Of a stretch of 64,000 nt of DNA, positions 32,734 through 42,992 are shown in pieces. The notes below the pieces were generated by a model. The model was not told the DNA's origin. It saw only the letters and a list, made by a program, of their open reading frames with translations, and made no database searches. A program made the position numbers and the translations under genes. Source of the DNA: Ahaetulla prasina (lineage: Eukaryota > Chordata > Lepidosauria > Squamata > Colubridae); assembly GCF_028640845.1 (NCBI RefSeq), contig NC_080540.1, positions 277,341,524 through 277,405,523 on the forward strand, in the 5' to 3' direction. Position 1 is the stretch's first letter. Each line of letters opens with the position of its first letter.

Positions 32734-32751
32734 ATCCCACCTTCGTCGCCA
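32734..32751 (-). other. Primer-binding site, tRNA-Ser-like
   Basis: Just inside the 5' LTR the minus strand reads TGGCGACGAAGGTGGGATT, complementary to a tRNA 3' end that matches tRNA-Ser(GCT) best from memory. Mag-lineage Ty3 elements use tRNA-Ser. Confidence 0.65.
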
Positions 32752-32752
32752 G

Positions 32753-32931
32753 TGTTAAGTTCGGGAAGTAACGAGGCTGGAGACCAGGGTAGTGACAACA
32801 GCTCTTTAATATATGGTGAACCCAGCAACCTGGCTGGGGAAAAACAACCCTTTATATACTGTTTAACCGGCGGCATCAACCAATCAGCAACGTGCTTGTT
32901 TCCCGCCCAAAATATTTAAAGATACATAACA
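32753..32931 (-). repeat. Ty3 element 5' LTR (179 bp)
   Basis: Same length and, as far as I can read, the same sequence as 28408-28586. It carries the TATA box and promoter for element transcription on the minus strand. Confidence 0.95.
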
Positions 32932-32936
32932 ATTAA

Positions 32937-33172
32937 TCTTCTCATTGTTTTCATCACCAATCTCTTTCCATTTATGACTGTATGACTGTAACTTTTTGTT
33001 GCTATCATTAAGGTTAAATTGCAACCTATGACCATCATTTGTGTTGTAAATGTTGTACCTTTGATGAAGGTATTTTTTTTCCTTTTATGTACGCTGAGAT
33101 CATATGCACCAAAAGAAATTCCTTGTGTGTCCAATCACACTTGGCCAATAAATTCTACTCTATTCTATCTAT
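32937..33172 (+). mobile_element. L3/CR1-type LINE, segment 3 of 3 (3' UTR and tail)
   Basis: Continues the LINE after the Ty3 insertion and ends CCTTGTGTGTCCAATCACAC, TTGGCCAATAAATTC and a degenerate CTATT repeat, the snake L3/CR1-type tail that is linked to AATAG microsatellites. Confidence 0.85.
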
Positions 33173-33293
33173 TCTATAGTATATCTAACTTTAACTTTAC
33201 AAACTTTATAGAGTTAAGTTAAATGGCTGCAGTGAATCTTGATCAGCTTCTTAGAGCCAAGAATCTTTGCTTTATTACGTTGCAGGCACAATA

Positions 33294-33688
33294 TAGATAA
33301 TCCTCAGTTTACGACCACAAACGAGCCCAAAATTTATGTTGTTAAGTGAGAATTTGTTAAGTGAGTTTGGCCCATTTTACATCATTTCTTGCCACAGGTT
33401 TAGTGAATCACTGCAGTTGATAATCTGGTTGTAATCTGGTTGTTAAGTGAATTTGGCTTCCCCATTGACTTTCTTTGTCAGAAGGTTGCAAAAAGTGATC
33501 ACATGACCCTGGGACTCAGCAATGACCATAAATATGTACCAGTTGCCAAGTATCTGAATTTTGATTATCTGATCATGGGGATGCTGCAAAGGTTGTATCT
33601 GTGAAAAACGATCATAAATCACTTTTTTCATTGCCGTTGTAACTTTGAATGGTTGCTAAATGAACTGTTGTAAGTCAAGGACTACCTG
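33294..33688 (+). mobile_element. Tigger/mariner-like MITE, complete
   Basis: About 395 bp with ends AGATAATCCTCAGTTTACG and GTAAGTCAAGGACTACCTG and TA on both sides. The halves are partly complementary (GTGATCACATGACC). Non-coding. Confidence 0.8.
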
Positions 33689-34096
33689 TACTGTTCATCT
33701 CATCCAGGCAACTTGTGTGGCTACAGCTGCAATCTTTACTGGAAGAGGTTTTTTTCATGGTCAATAGCCTCTTCCTACACAGTGCATGCATGGAAGCCTT
33801 TTCTGATTGTGGAACAGGAAGAAATTGGGTAAAAGGCAATGAAGCAACTTGGCAATTTTGCTTCCTTTTCTGAAAATTGGAAAGGACATACTGCTTCAGA
33901 AGCAACTTTCAAGGGATGCTTCAGTCCGAACACTGTGAAAGCAAAGTACCCTTTTCAAGCTTTGCACAGCCTTAAAGTTTAGGCAGTTATGCAGTTGGAC
34001 TAAATATTTTTGTTCCAGTTTCTCTTATCAAATGTGAGGAAACCGTGTTGGGGACCAATCTTTCCAATGTGAAAATGTAGGAAAGGTATTGTATTA

Positions 34097-34545
34097 AAGG
34101 TAGTCTTCACTTATTCATGGTAATTGAGACTGACAACTCTGTCATTAAGCAACACGGTCATAAGACACAACATCATGTGAATGGATTGAGCTACAATGGC
34201 AGTTCCGGCAATCCCAGTTCCCATTGGTAGGTAAATCCTGCAGGGTTGTGGCATCCTATGGTCATATGATCACCATTTGCAACTGCCTGCCTGCTTCCTC
34301 ATTAATGTTGTTTGTCAGAACCCAGGAGTGAACACGGCAAATGGCAACAATGACCCAGGGACACTGCAACATCATAATTGCAAACCAATGGCCAAGCACT
34401 TAGATTGCATTGTGTGACTGCATGGATGCTGAGTTAACCATAACTTTGAGGACAGTTTGTAAATACCACCTCTTCAGAACTGTTGTATGTTTGAATGGTT
34501 GCAGAACAAACGAACATTAAGCAAGTGTAACACTGTTACAACAAC
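34097..34545 (+). mobile_element. Tigger/mariner-like MITE, degraded
   Basis: Starts AAAGGTAGTCTTCACTTATT and holds GGTCATATGATCACC and later TTTGAATGGTTGC, shared with 33294-33688. The right end is lost next to a LINE. Confidence 0.55.
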
Positions 34546-34554
34546 TATCACTGT

Positions 34555-35214
34555 AACAGCATTGCCAAAAAGGCATTAAGAATTGTTAACCTAATCTTGC
34601 GAATCTTCTTCTCCGGTAACATTGTATTGCTCACTAGGGCATACAAATCCTTTGCCAGACCAATTCTTGAATACAGCTCATCTGCCTGGAATCCACACTA
34701 TATATCGGAAATTAACACTATTGAGCGGGTCCAGAGGTATTTCACGAGAAGAGTACCCCACTCCACTACTCAAAATAGAATCCCTTATGCCACCTGACTT
34801 GAAATTCTGCGTTTGGACAATCTGGAACTGTGCCGCCTGCGGTCTGATCTAAGTATAGTACACATAATTGTCTTACCTCTCAACGACTTCTTCAGCTTCA
34901 ACCACAATAATACACAGGCAAACAATTGATACAAACTCAAGGTAAACCGCTCCAAACTTGATTGCAGAAAATATGAGTTCAGCAACAGAGTGGTCAATGC
35001 CTGGAATGCTCTACTTGACCCCGTTGTTACAGTCTCAAACTCCCACAGCTTCAACCTCAAACTGTCTATCATGGATCTCACCCCATTCCTAAGAGGTCCG
35101 TAAAGGTCCGGCATGCATAAATGCCCCATTTATCTGCACTTACTTCCTTTGTTTATGTTTATGTTTATACCTATATTTGCTATCTTGAACACATTTGACA
35201 AATAAATAAATAAG
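34555..35214 (+). mobile_element. CR1/jockey-superfamily LINE 3' fragment, copy 1
   Basis: Encodes AYKSFARPILEYSSSAWNPHY and NTIERVQRYFTRRVPHS, the thumb region of a non-LTR reverse transcriptase, then LRLDNLELCRLRSDLS in another frame, and ends (AAATA)n. A sister copy is at 56558-57142. Stops and frameshifts make it dead. Confidence 0.8.
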
Positions 35215-35819
35215 AATACTCTATAATTAAATTTAAAGCACACAAATTAAAGTTCACATGATACAAAAATCCTAAAACTGAGTTACCAAAACACAATTGC
35301 TGTGTTTATATAGTATGCCATATCCGAGCGCATGCTTCATTATGGCTTATTGGATGGACTGGTTCACACAACTTTGGAAGACAATGGCTGGAGTTTTTCA
35401 CACGTTCTTCAGGCTGCTTTCCCTGACATAGACTTTTCTTGTTCAGATTTTGGATCACAACAAATTAGAAAATTTGAGATGTGATGGGTGTACCCAGAAA
35501 ATGATTACCATTAGAAATCTGCTTGTTCAAAAAAGTAGCTGACTCATTGGGCATAGCCAAGTCAATCAACTATTTTAGTTGTTTCTTGGAAGATGAAGTA
35601 GATGTTCTCTCCATCTCTGCTGACTCATCGTGAGACCCAAATGTTTCGCTGTAAATAAATACGATGCTAAAGGCTGGTCCTTTCCAATATTTCAGCTTCT
35701 TTTTATTTTATTTTATTTTTAATTAAAAGAAAACTTTGAATTACAATTAGAGCTAGAGTTAGTGTTAATTAGGGCTAGTTAGAGATAGAGGCAGACACAG
35801 AGGTTGAAGTCAAGATTGA
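35215..35819. other. No gene recognised
   Basis: AT-rich; a TTTTA repeat at about 35700-35720. No coding signal. Confidence 0.5.
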
Positions 35820-35965
35820 AGTCAAGATAGAGATGGAGATGATAGAAATAGAGATGATAGTGATAATATAGGAAAGGGTATAGGGATAGAGAGCTAGAGT
35901 AAGCTAGAGCTAGAGCTAGAGAGAGAAATAGATACAGAGAGAAATAGATACAGAGATAGAGATAG

Positions 35966-36016
<51 letters not shown>

Positions 36017-36205
36017 AATAGTGATAGAAATAACTAGAGAGAGAAATAGAGACAGAGATAATTAGAGATAGAGATAGATAGAAATAGAGATAGCGATAGA
36101 TAGTGATAGCGATAGCGATAGAGAGATAGAGAGATAGAGAGATAGAGATGATAGAGAAGATAGAGATAGAGACAGAGACAGAGACAGAGATAGAGACAGA
36201 AATAG
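35820..36205 (+). repeat. GATA/GACA (Bkm-like) simple-repeat tract
   Basis: About 380 bp of imperfect GATAGA, with a pure (TAGA)n core at about 35965-36015 and a GACAGA block at about 36170-36190. GATA and GACA are the units of Bkm satellite DNA, first found in snakes. Confidence 0.9.
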
Positions 36206-36960
36206 CACAAGAATCCTGATTGCCCCTGGTTGTGAGCTACCTTCCATGAAAGAGAATCACTTTGCTAATTATTCCTATTTTAAAAGTACTGATATTGTTT
36301 TAGGATAGTGGGTCAAGGTTTTAAAAGTGTCCTATATTATATTCATTTTACTATCAGTTTTATAGGAAAATATATTTTCAGTTCAGTAGAAGCAAGACAT
36401 TACTGAAGCTGAAGTGAGTTAAGCAGGGACCACGTGAATGCAACTCCGCTTACCTAAACATTTTGCTGCCCCTGATGAACTTAATAGTTTAAGAAGTTGC
36501 ATGTTTATGGCTTATTCAATTGTACTGTGGCCTCCAAAACAAGTGTTCTAAAGCTTAGGACTCTGTAGTCAGTGTTGACGTAATTGTAGTAACAGATGTG
36601 CTATCGTTTAATAAATATTACTTGGAACAGCTACAAGGTGGCCACACCAACGAGTTTTATCAGCATGAAAAATAATATCCACCTTTCAGAAGATATTGTG
36701 ATGACAAATTGCCAGCCATTTGAAAACGGATCTTTTCATTAATTCATAACATCTTGTACTTACTAAGATTATCTTTCTTTCAAAATATAGGTGTTAAACA
36801 GTAAGTGTTAATGTTATCATCTATTTACAGAGGCGTTTCCTTGCAACTATGTTTTCCTAGAACATTTAGGGGAAAATGAGTAATGCAAAGCCGGCTTGAT
36901 GCTACTCGCCATATTTCATAGCTTATAGTTCATATTTCTTTCTTTCAAGACACTTTGCTC
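36206..36960. other. No gene or repeat recognised
   Basis: AT-rich unique-looking sequence. Confidence 0.5.
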
Positions 36961-37469
36961 CAGGGGTGAAATGTAAAATTTGTTACTACCGGTTCTGTGG
37001 GCGTGGCTTGGTGGTGGTGGTGGTGGGTAATGTGGGCATGGCCAACTTTTTTTTTTACTTTTAAAAGCATTATTTTACAGCCTCTTGTAGAAAACGTGTA
37101 GAAAAAATGCTTTGAAAGGGTTCTGATGATCCCAGCTGAGTTGCCTGATCGCCAGAACCCTTTAAAAGCATTTTTTACAGCCTCTTCAGCCGAAGAGGTT
37201 GTAGAAAAAATGCTTTGAAAAGGTTCTGACAATCCCAGTTGAATTGCGTGATCATCAGAAGCTTTTTTTTTTAACTTTTAAAAGCATTTTTTTCGGCTGA
37301 AGAAAGAATGCATTTAAAAGTAAAAAAAAATCTCTGATGATCGTGTGGCTCAGCTGGGCATGCGGGAGGAAGGAGGGTCAGGGATTTTTGCTACCGGTTC
37401 TCTGAACCACCTGCCACCATCGCTACCGGATCGGGTAATCTGGTCCAAACTGGGAGCATTTCACCCCTT
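36961..37469 (+). mobile_element. hAT-like element (CAGGGGTGAAAT family), long variant
   Basis: Left end CAGGGGTGAAATG, right end GCATTTCACCCCTT. It shares TACTACCGGTTCTGTGGGCG with the GGGCGTGGCTTGG family but has a different middle containing repeated CAGCCTCTTGTAGAAAA and AAAATGCTTTGAAA blocks. Target duplication is unclear. Confidence 0.6.
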
Positions 37470-37675
37470 CTGTTCCCTTTTTATGTTCTCCCACTCTCCA
37501 AGTTTTCTCTTCCAACTGTTAGAGGACATTCAATGATCACCAAATATCTTGAGTAGAGACAGCACATTATGAAGGAATGTTTGCATGGGTTTAGTTTTTA
37601 TTGGGCTTTGTGAGTGTGCTATCTTTTTAATGCTTACTCCTGGCAAATATAGTACCCTCTTTCTTTATGCACTGA

Positions 37676-38024
37676 TAGTATTATTTCTGCAAGTCGCTTG
37701 GACTGCAAGGTGATCAAACTGGTCAGTCCTAGAGGAGATCAACCCTGACTGCTCTTTAGAAGGCCAGATTCTGAAGATGAAGCTCAAATACTTTGGCCAC
37801 CAAATGAGAAGGAAAGACTCACTGGAGAAGAACCTAATGCTGGGAAAGATTGAGGGAAAAAGAAGAAGGGGATGACAGAGAATGAGGTGGCTGGATGGAA
37901 TCACTGAAGCAGTAGACGTGAGCTTAAATGGACTCCAGAGGATGGTTAAGGACAGGAAGGCCTCGAGGAACGTTGTCCATGGGGTCGTGATGGGTTGGGC
38001 ACAACTTCACAACTAACAAGAAGT
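37676..38024 (+). mobile_element. BovB (RTE) LINE 3' end, copy 1
   Basis: Encodes DSLEKNLMLGKIEGKRRRG then RMRWLDGITEAVDVSLNG and VHGVVMGWAQLHN, the C-terminus of BovB reverse transcriptase. One stop interrupts it. BovB is shared between squamates and ruminants by horizontal transfer and supplies the machinery for Sauria SINEs. Confidence 0.85.
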
Positions 38025-38852
38025 ATTATTTTGGTCACAGAGGTCCATGTTTGGGAAAGAAATTTGTGGTTAGCATATGGTATGGAGCAAGGGCAGGTTA
38101 TATGGTGCACTTTGGATGACTCTGTCACTATTTCTTGATTCTGGCAATGCTGACTAGGGAAATGGGAAAAAGTACAGCTTGCTCAGCTGCTACCATCTAA
38201 TTCTTCGTTATAGTTCCTCCATCTACCAGCAAAAGGAAGTTTCTGAAAAGCCATCTTCTCATGGAAAATATGCAAATCTGAGAATGAGGCCTTTTGTGTC
38301 CCCATATTTCAAGAGAATTATGAAGTCAACCAAGACCTTGGTTTTCCAAGAAGGCTGGTCACATTGACCTCTTTGATCAGAGAAAAACACTGACTAGGTT
38401 TAGTGCTCAGCGGAAACCCTTTCTAAGCTTTTTGTGTGAAATAGAAAAAAATGAATTTGATACATGATTTTGATGATTATAAAAAAAAATAGATTATAGG
38501 AAAAAAATTGAAAGTCATGCTGTAACCATAGAGTAAGAGGTTAAAACATTTGTAACTGCTGGGAAAGAAAATCAAAAGCTGTTTCTTAAATATTTTCAAT
38601 ATGTTTATATTTTTCTTTTCTCTTTTTACTTTTGCACTTTTAGCTTTGTTTTTTCTTTTCTCTCTTTTCTTATCTTTCTTGATTAAAATTTTAATAAATT
38701 TGTTTTTTTAAAAAAAAATCCCAAGAAGACAATTTTGCACCAGTTCTCTGCAATTTCAGGGGAGATAGTGGATTGTTGAGAAGTTCTGCTTTGTCCCATT
38801 ACCTGATGGGACAAGGTGTCCCTTGTTACCATCATCTTCCATCCATCTCCAT
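38025..38852. other. No gene or repeat recognised
   Basis: AT-rich unique-looking sequence. Confidence 0.5.
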
Positions 38853-39137
38853 AAAGGTAAAGGTTCCCCTCGCACATATGTGCTAGTCATTTCTGACTCT
38901 AGGGGGTGGTGCTCATCTATGTTTCAAAGCCGAAGAGCCAGCGCTGTCTTAAGACATCTCTGTGGTCATGTGGCTGGCATGACTCAATGCCAAAGGCGCA
39001 CGGAATGCTGTTACCTTCCCACCAAAGTGGTCCCTATTTTTTCTACTTGCATTTTTTAACGTGCTTTCGAACTGCTAGGTTGGCAGAAGCTGGGACAAGT
39101 AACGGGAGCTCACCCCATTACACGGCAGCACCAGGGA
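38853..39137 (-). mobile_element. Sauria SINE, copy 3, 5'-truncated
   Basis: AAAGGTAAAGGTTCCCCTCG through GCCAACCTAGCAGTTCGAAAG to about GGCAGCACCAGGGATG. The tRNA-like head is missing. Confidence 0.88.
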
Positions 39138-39493
39138 TGTATATTTTTTTTCTCTTCCACAAAATGAACGTTTAGCAAAGAAAGAAGAAATCTGGCGGTG
39201 GTGGAGTGGAAGGAGGGCACTGGCTTTTCATGGACTAGCTAGAACCTAGAAAGGCAGAATGAGGGAGACAGCATTGGGAAACCACCTAACAACATAACAC
39301 TTCTGCAGACAGTAAATGACAAAAGACCAGTGGCTGGATGGAAGAGCTTTTAATCTCAAGAACATGTAGCAACAAGAGGAAAAAAGTAGGCAAGAAGAAA
39401 AACGAGGGAAAGGGTCCATCAAAGAAAAGTCCAGCCAAACAGGAAATCAATGCAGTGCAAGCTTGAATATAGGACTACATATGTATTCCAGAT
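39138..39493. other. No gene or repeat recognised
   Basis: Unique-looking sequence. Confidence 0.45.
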
Positions 39494-39609
39494 CAGGGGT
39501 CCCCAACCTTGGCAACTTTAAGCCTGGAGGACTTCAGCTCCCAGAATATTGGGGAATTCTGGGAGTTGAAGTCCTCCAGGCTTAAAGTTGCCAAGGTTGG
39601 AGATCCCTG
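39494..39609. mobile_element. Palindromic hAT MITE (CAGGGGTCTCC family), copy 4
   Basis: Starts CAGGGGTCCCC, ends GGAGATCCCTG, with a perfect duplication TTCCAGAT (39486-39493, 39610-39617). The palindrome is shortened at the centre. Confidence 0.92.
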
Positions 39610-39820
39610 TTCCAGATTACTAATCTGGGCAATTTAGCTAACCACCATACCATGATTATTTCTTCTTCCCTAATCTCTTGTTTTATACTCAATATCTTTT
39701 GGGTGGAAATGGTTTAAATGCGGGGTTTTTTTTATGGTTAGAAAAACTGGATGAAAAACAGGTTGTGAATGCTTTAATTTAATAATTAAGGCAATGTCCC
39801 TCAAATTAAGAGCTAGTCAG

Positions 39821-39822
<2 letters not shown>

Positions 39823-39858
<36 letters not shown>
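39823..39858 (+). repeat. (CA)n microsatellite
   Basis: Eighteen CA units, directly followed by a solo LTR that probably inserted in it. Confidence 0.95.
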
Positions 39859-39860
<2 letters not shown>

Positions 39861-40410
39861 TTCTGTCCCCCTCACCTCAGTCTGGGAGACACGAGCGATG
39901 ACTTAATTAGCCAGCAACTATCAGTTCTGGCAGCAAACTAGCGAGCGTATGCCAAGTGCCTCTGTTATTTCTCTTGATGCCGATGAGTCAACCAGGAAAC
40001 CAGGAACAAACAGTACTTCATCTCGAGTTCTCTCCCTCTAAGCAGTTGATTTGCTTGCCATGAAGTGGTATAGCAGCCCTTGCTGCTTTTATATCCTGTG
40101 GGGTGTGGTTCCATGACTCAGCATTTCCTAGCCTGCCCCACCCTTGCTTCTGTTGTTCCCACCTCTCCTGCCTACGAAACCTAGGGTCCAGCCAGGCCTG
40201 ATTGCCATCAGCCGGGTCTGGAGGCATGGCCTGGGGGGGGAAGAGTCAGGGGACGGAGGCCTTGTTATCTCCTCCACCTGGTCTGCCTCTGGCTCCTGGA
40301 GCTAAGCCAGGGAAGCCGATGCTCCAGAGGTAAGTCCTGATGGCCCTTCCCCCTCACTTGCCGAGTCACTTTCTGGCAGGAGGCCCGGCTCAGGGGGTGC
40401 AGACCCAACA
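39859..40410 (-). mobile_element. Solo LTR family A, copy 2
   Basis: A 552-bp diverged relative of 8135-8714 in reverse orientation, from TGTTCTGTCCCC to GGTGCAGACCCAACA. Flanks CACAC and CATAC differ by one base. The TATA region (TTTATATCC, minus GGATATAAA) is near 40086-40096. It sits between a CA repeat and a Penelope-like element. Confidence 0.8.
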
Positions 40411-40415
40411 CATAC

Positions 40416-41725
40416 ATATATATATGTAGGTCTTGGCATTTTCGGGTCTTTTCCCATGTAAGGTTGAGAATATCTTGGTGACGTTTCGACGAGGTCTCAC
40501 TCATTATCTTCAGGCTGGTGTCTTCGGCTTCGTGCTTCTCAAGCAAAGAGTGGTCGGAGCTGCCATCTCTCTATAAATACTGGTGGGGAGGTGGGGAGTG
40601 TCGCTGTGAGCAGGTTGGTTGGCTGTGTGGTTGCATCTTGATTGGTAGATGGAGTGGGTGTTTGCAGATTGGTCGAGGTGGGGAGTGTTGCTGTGAGCGG
40701 GTTGGTTGGCTCTGTGGTTGCATCCTGATTGGTAGATGGAGTGGGTGTTTGCAGATTGGTCGGCTGTTTCGTAGCATCCAGTGTGGGTGTGGTCCTGGTC
40801 TTTTGTTACTGAGCTTTGGTGTTGTGGCCTCTGAAGTTCTGTGATGTGATGTCTTGAGCAGATGGCTGTGATGCAGCATCCCAGGCTCTGGTTTGGCTCC
40901 AAGTCCGAGGTCCTGTCATGTGTTCCTGGTATGTGTTAGCCTGCTTTGTGTGGGGATCGGAGTGGGGCGCAGCAGCCACTGGTGTCAGCATGGTCTGGCT
41001 TCTGGATGATGGTTGTGTTTCGTCTGTGGGATGGGTTTGGGTTTGAATCTGGTGAGGATGATTGGTGGTGGCGTTGTGTGTTGTCCTGGGTCCAGGGTCA
41101 ATTTTCGTGGCTGGGACTCGTTTGTTGACCAAGGCTGGTTTCCAGATGTCTGGTGGGTGGGAGGTGTCATCCTGTTCGTTCATATTGTGAGGGTGTTTCT
41201 CTATTTCAATGGCTTCCATAATTATTCTCTTGTTATAGTGTTCAGTTTTGGAGATTAATTTGGTTCCTTCAAAATCAGTTTTGTGTCCTGTGGTTTTAAG
41301 GTGCTGGAAAAGGGAGGAGGTTTTTTCTTCTTTTCTGACTGCGTTTTTGTGTTCTGCGATCCGTGCATTTATTCTCCTATTAGTTTGTCCAATGTATGTG
41401 GCTGGACAGATTTTGCATGGTATTTCATAGACTCCTTGGTTTTCTAGATGGATCTTGTCTTTGGGGTTTCTTAAGATGTTGGCTATTTTTTGGTCTATGC
41501 AGAAGGCTGTCTTGATGTTGTGTTTGTGGAGAATTTTGCTGATTTTGTCTGTGGTGCCTTTGATGTACAGGAGGAGGGCGATGCCGTTGTCTTGATCTGT
41601 GTCTTGATTCTTGGGCGGTGTCTCCCTTTGGATTAGGCTGGTAATTGTGTTTCTTTGGTATCCGTTGGAGATTAATACATTTGTGAGATATATGACTATT
41701 ATCCTGATTATCCTGTAGTCTAAAA
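40416..41725 (-). mobile_element. Penelope-like retroelement, 3' part with GIY-YIG endonuclease region
   Basis: The minus-strand frame at 40806-41747 encodes the linker after reverse transcriptase (LLYIKGTTDKISKILHKHNI) and a GIY-YIG endonuclease: VYEIPCKICPATYIGQTNRR, then RIAEHKNAV, and a downstream Glu in MEAIEIEKHP. Penelope-like elements are the eukaryotic retroelements that pair reverse transcriptase with this nuclease. After it comes a low-complexity Thr/Gln/His/Pro-rich tail. GACGTTTCGACGAGG at about 40481 is a typical Penelope terminus. The reverse transcriptase is missing; a MITE cuts the element at 41726. Confidence 0.88.
40597..40770 (-). repeat. 87-bp tandem duplication in the Penelope 3' region
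   Basis: The unit starting AGTGTCGCTGTGAGC at 40597 recurs at 40684 as AGTGTTGCTGTGAGC. Two units, few differences. Confidence 0.9.
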
Positions 41726-41854
41726 CAGGGGTCTCCAACCTTGGCAACTTTAAGACTTGTGGACTTCAACTCCCAGAATTGAAGCAAAGCTGGCTGAGGA
41801 ATACTGGGAGCTGAAGTCCACAAGTCTTAAAGTTGCCAAGGTTGGAGACCTCTG
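41726..41854. mobile_element. Palindromic hAT MITE (CAGGGGTCTCC family), copy 5
   Basis: Ends CAGGGGTCTCC and GGAGACCTCTG; perfect duplication GTCTAAAA (41718-41725, 41855-41862). It truncates or interrupts the Penelope-like coding region. Confidence 0.95.
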
Positions 41855-41862
41855 GTCTAAAA

Positions 41863-42297
41863 CAACTGCAAGCTAAAAGGAAAAGGAATAAAATCATGCT
41901 TAAGCATTGATTTTCTTGTTTTCTTTCTTAGTGGGAAATAATGTGTTGACTGGATCACATAAGTAGAAACAGAATATGTGGGTCAACAGAAGCAGAAGAA
42001 AGTATTTGCATTCTTGCAATTCCATGCTGATCTTTACTACTGACTCTTGTATTTTTAGCATCTGACTAAGGGCCAAACTATGTATGATACTAATCATGTG
42101 TTTAAGTGAATGGTGCTTTACCTAGCTGATTCTGATTTGTAGCATGAGTAGGGATGGAAAGGGACTCTGAAACATGCTTTCCATCCAGTTAGGATCTTGC
42201 ACATTTTTTTTGGCGAAAAAATTCCATACTTGGACAGAAAATAGCTACAACTGAAGCAGAGAGCAGAACAGGATTCTAAAGGCATATTAATCTAGAC
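41863..42297. other. No gene recognised
   Basis: May include a few bases of the interrupted Penelope element at the left. Otherwise unrecognised. Confidence 0.4.
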
Positions 42298-42436
42298 CAA
42301 GGCTGTCAAATTCCTGGCCCGCAGCCTGGATGCGTCGCATGCTGGCCACACCCACACCTGGTTTAGCAAATGGGGAGGGGGCAAAGTCCCAATATGTCAT
42401 GTGACACCACCATGACAACGTGAGTTTGACACCCTG
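42298..42436. mobile_element. Short hAT MITE (CAGGGGTGTCAAACTC family)
   Basis: Ends CAAGGCTGTCAAATTCC and GAGTTTGACACCCTG; flanks ATCTAGAC and ATTTAGAC match at 7 of 8 bases. 139 bp. Confidence 0.8.
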
Positions 42437-42644
42437 ATTTAGACCAAAAGTCTCTTTACGGTTAGGCCTCTAAACCTGCTTTTTGGTCAAAATAATCACA
42501 TTAATGACTAGAATCACATGTGGGTGACTCCTTTCTTAATTTCTGTCGTGGTTTGAAATCAACTCTGATCTCCAATCTCCAAGATAGTAGTACTCTCTGG
42601 GGGAACTGAAGTGATTTATTTGTAGTTCAGCTGCAGTATGGTTA

Positions 42645-42978
42645 AAAAGTAAAGGTAAAGGTTCCCCTTGTGCATATGTCTAGTTGTTCCCGACTCTAGG
42701 GAACGACTCATCTGCTCATCTGCGTTTCAAAGCCAAAGAGGAAGTGCTGTCCACATGGTCATGACTAAATGCCAAAGGCACACAGAACACCTTCCCACCA
42801 AAGGTGGTCCCTATTTTTCTACTTGCATTTTTTACATGCTTTCAAACTGCTAGGTTGGCAGAAGCTGGGACAAGTAATGGGAGCTCACCCCATTATGCGG
42901 CACTAGGGATTCGAACTGCTGAACTGCCGACCTTTCGATCGACAAGCTCAGTTTCTTAGCCACTGAGCCACCGCGTCC
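42645..42978 (-). mobile_element. Sauria SINE, copy 4, with target duplication
   Basis: Flanked by a perfect 14-bp duplication CTGCAGTATGGTTA (42631-42644, 42979-42992), as for a LINE-mobilised SINE. Head GACGCGGTGGCTCAGTGGC-like at the right, TACCTTTAC tail at the left; one internal part is deleted relative to 20256-20614. Confidence 0.95.
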
Positions 42979-42992
42979 CTGCAGTATGGTTA

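Larger units (their letters stand above)
28408..32931 (-). mobile_element. Ty3/gypsy LTR retrotransposon, full length, coding frames broken
   Basis: A 4,524-bp element flanked by the perfect 5-bp duplication ATTAA (28403-28407, 32932-32936). The two 179-bp LTRs look identical, so insertion is recent. Read on the minus strand the order is gag, protease, reverse transcriptase, RNase H, integrase, which defines Ty3/gypsy. A tRNA-Ser-like primer site and a short pol-only layout without env suggest the Mag lineage (inference). Many single-base deletions break gag and pol, so this copy could only move with help. Confidence 0.93.

Noticed and set aside
40018..40546. Open frames such as the 93-codon one at 40265.
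   Set aside because: They fall in a solo LTR and a Penelope terminus and do not match each other's frames.
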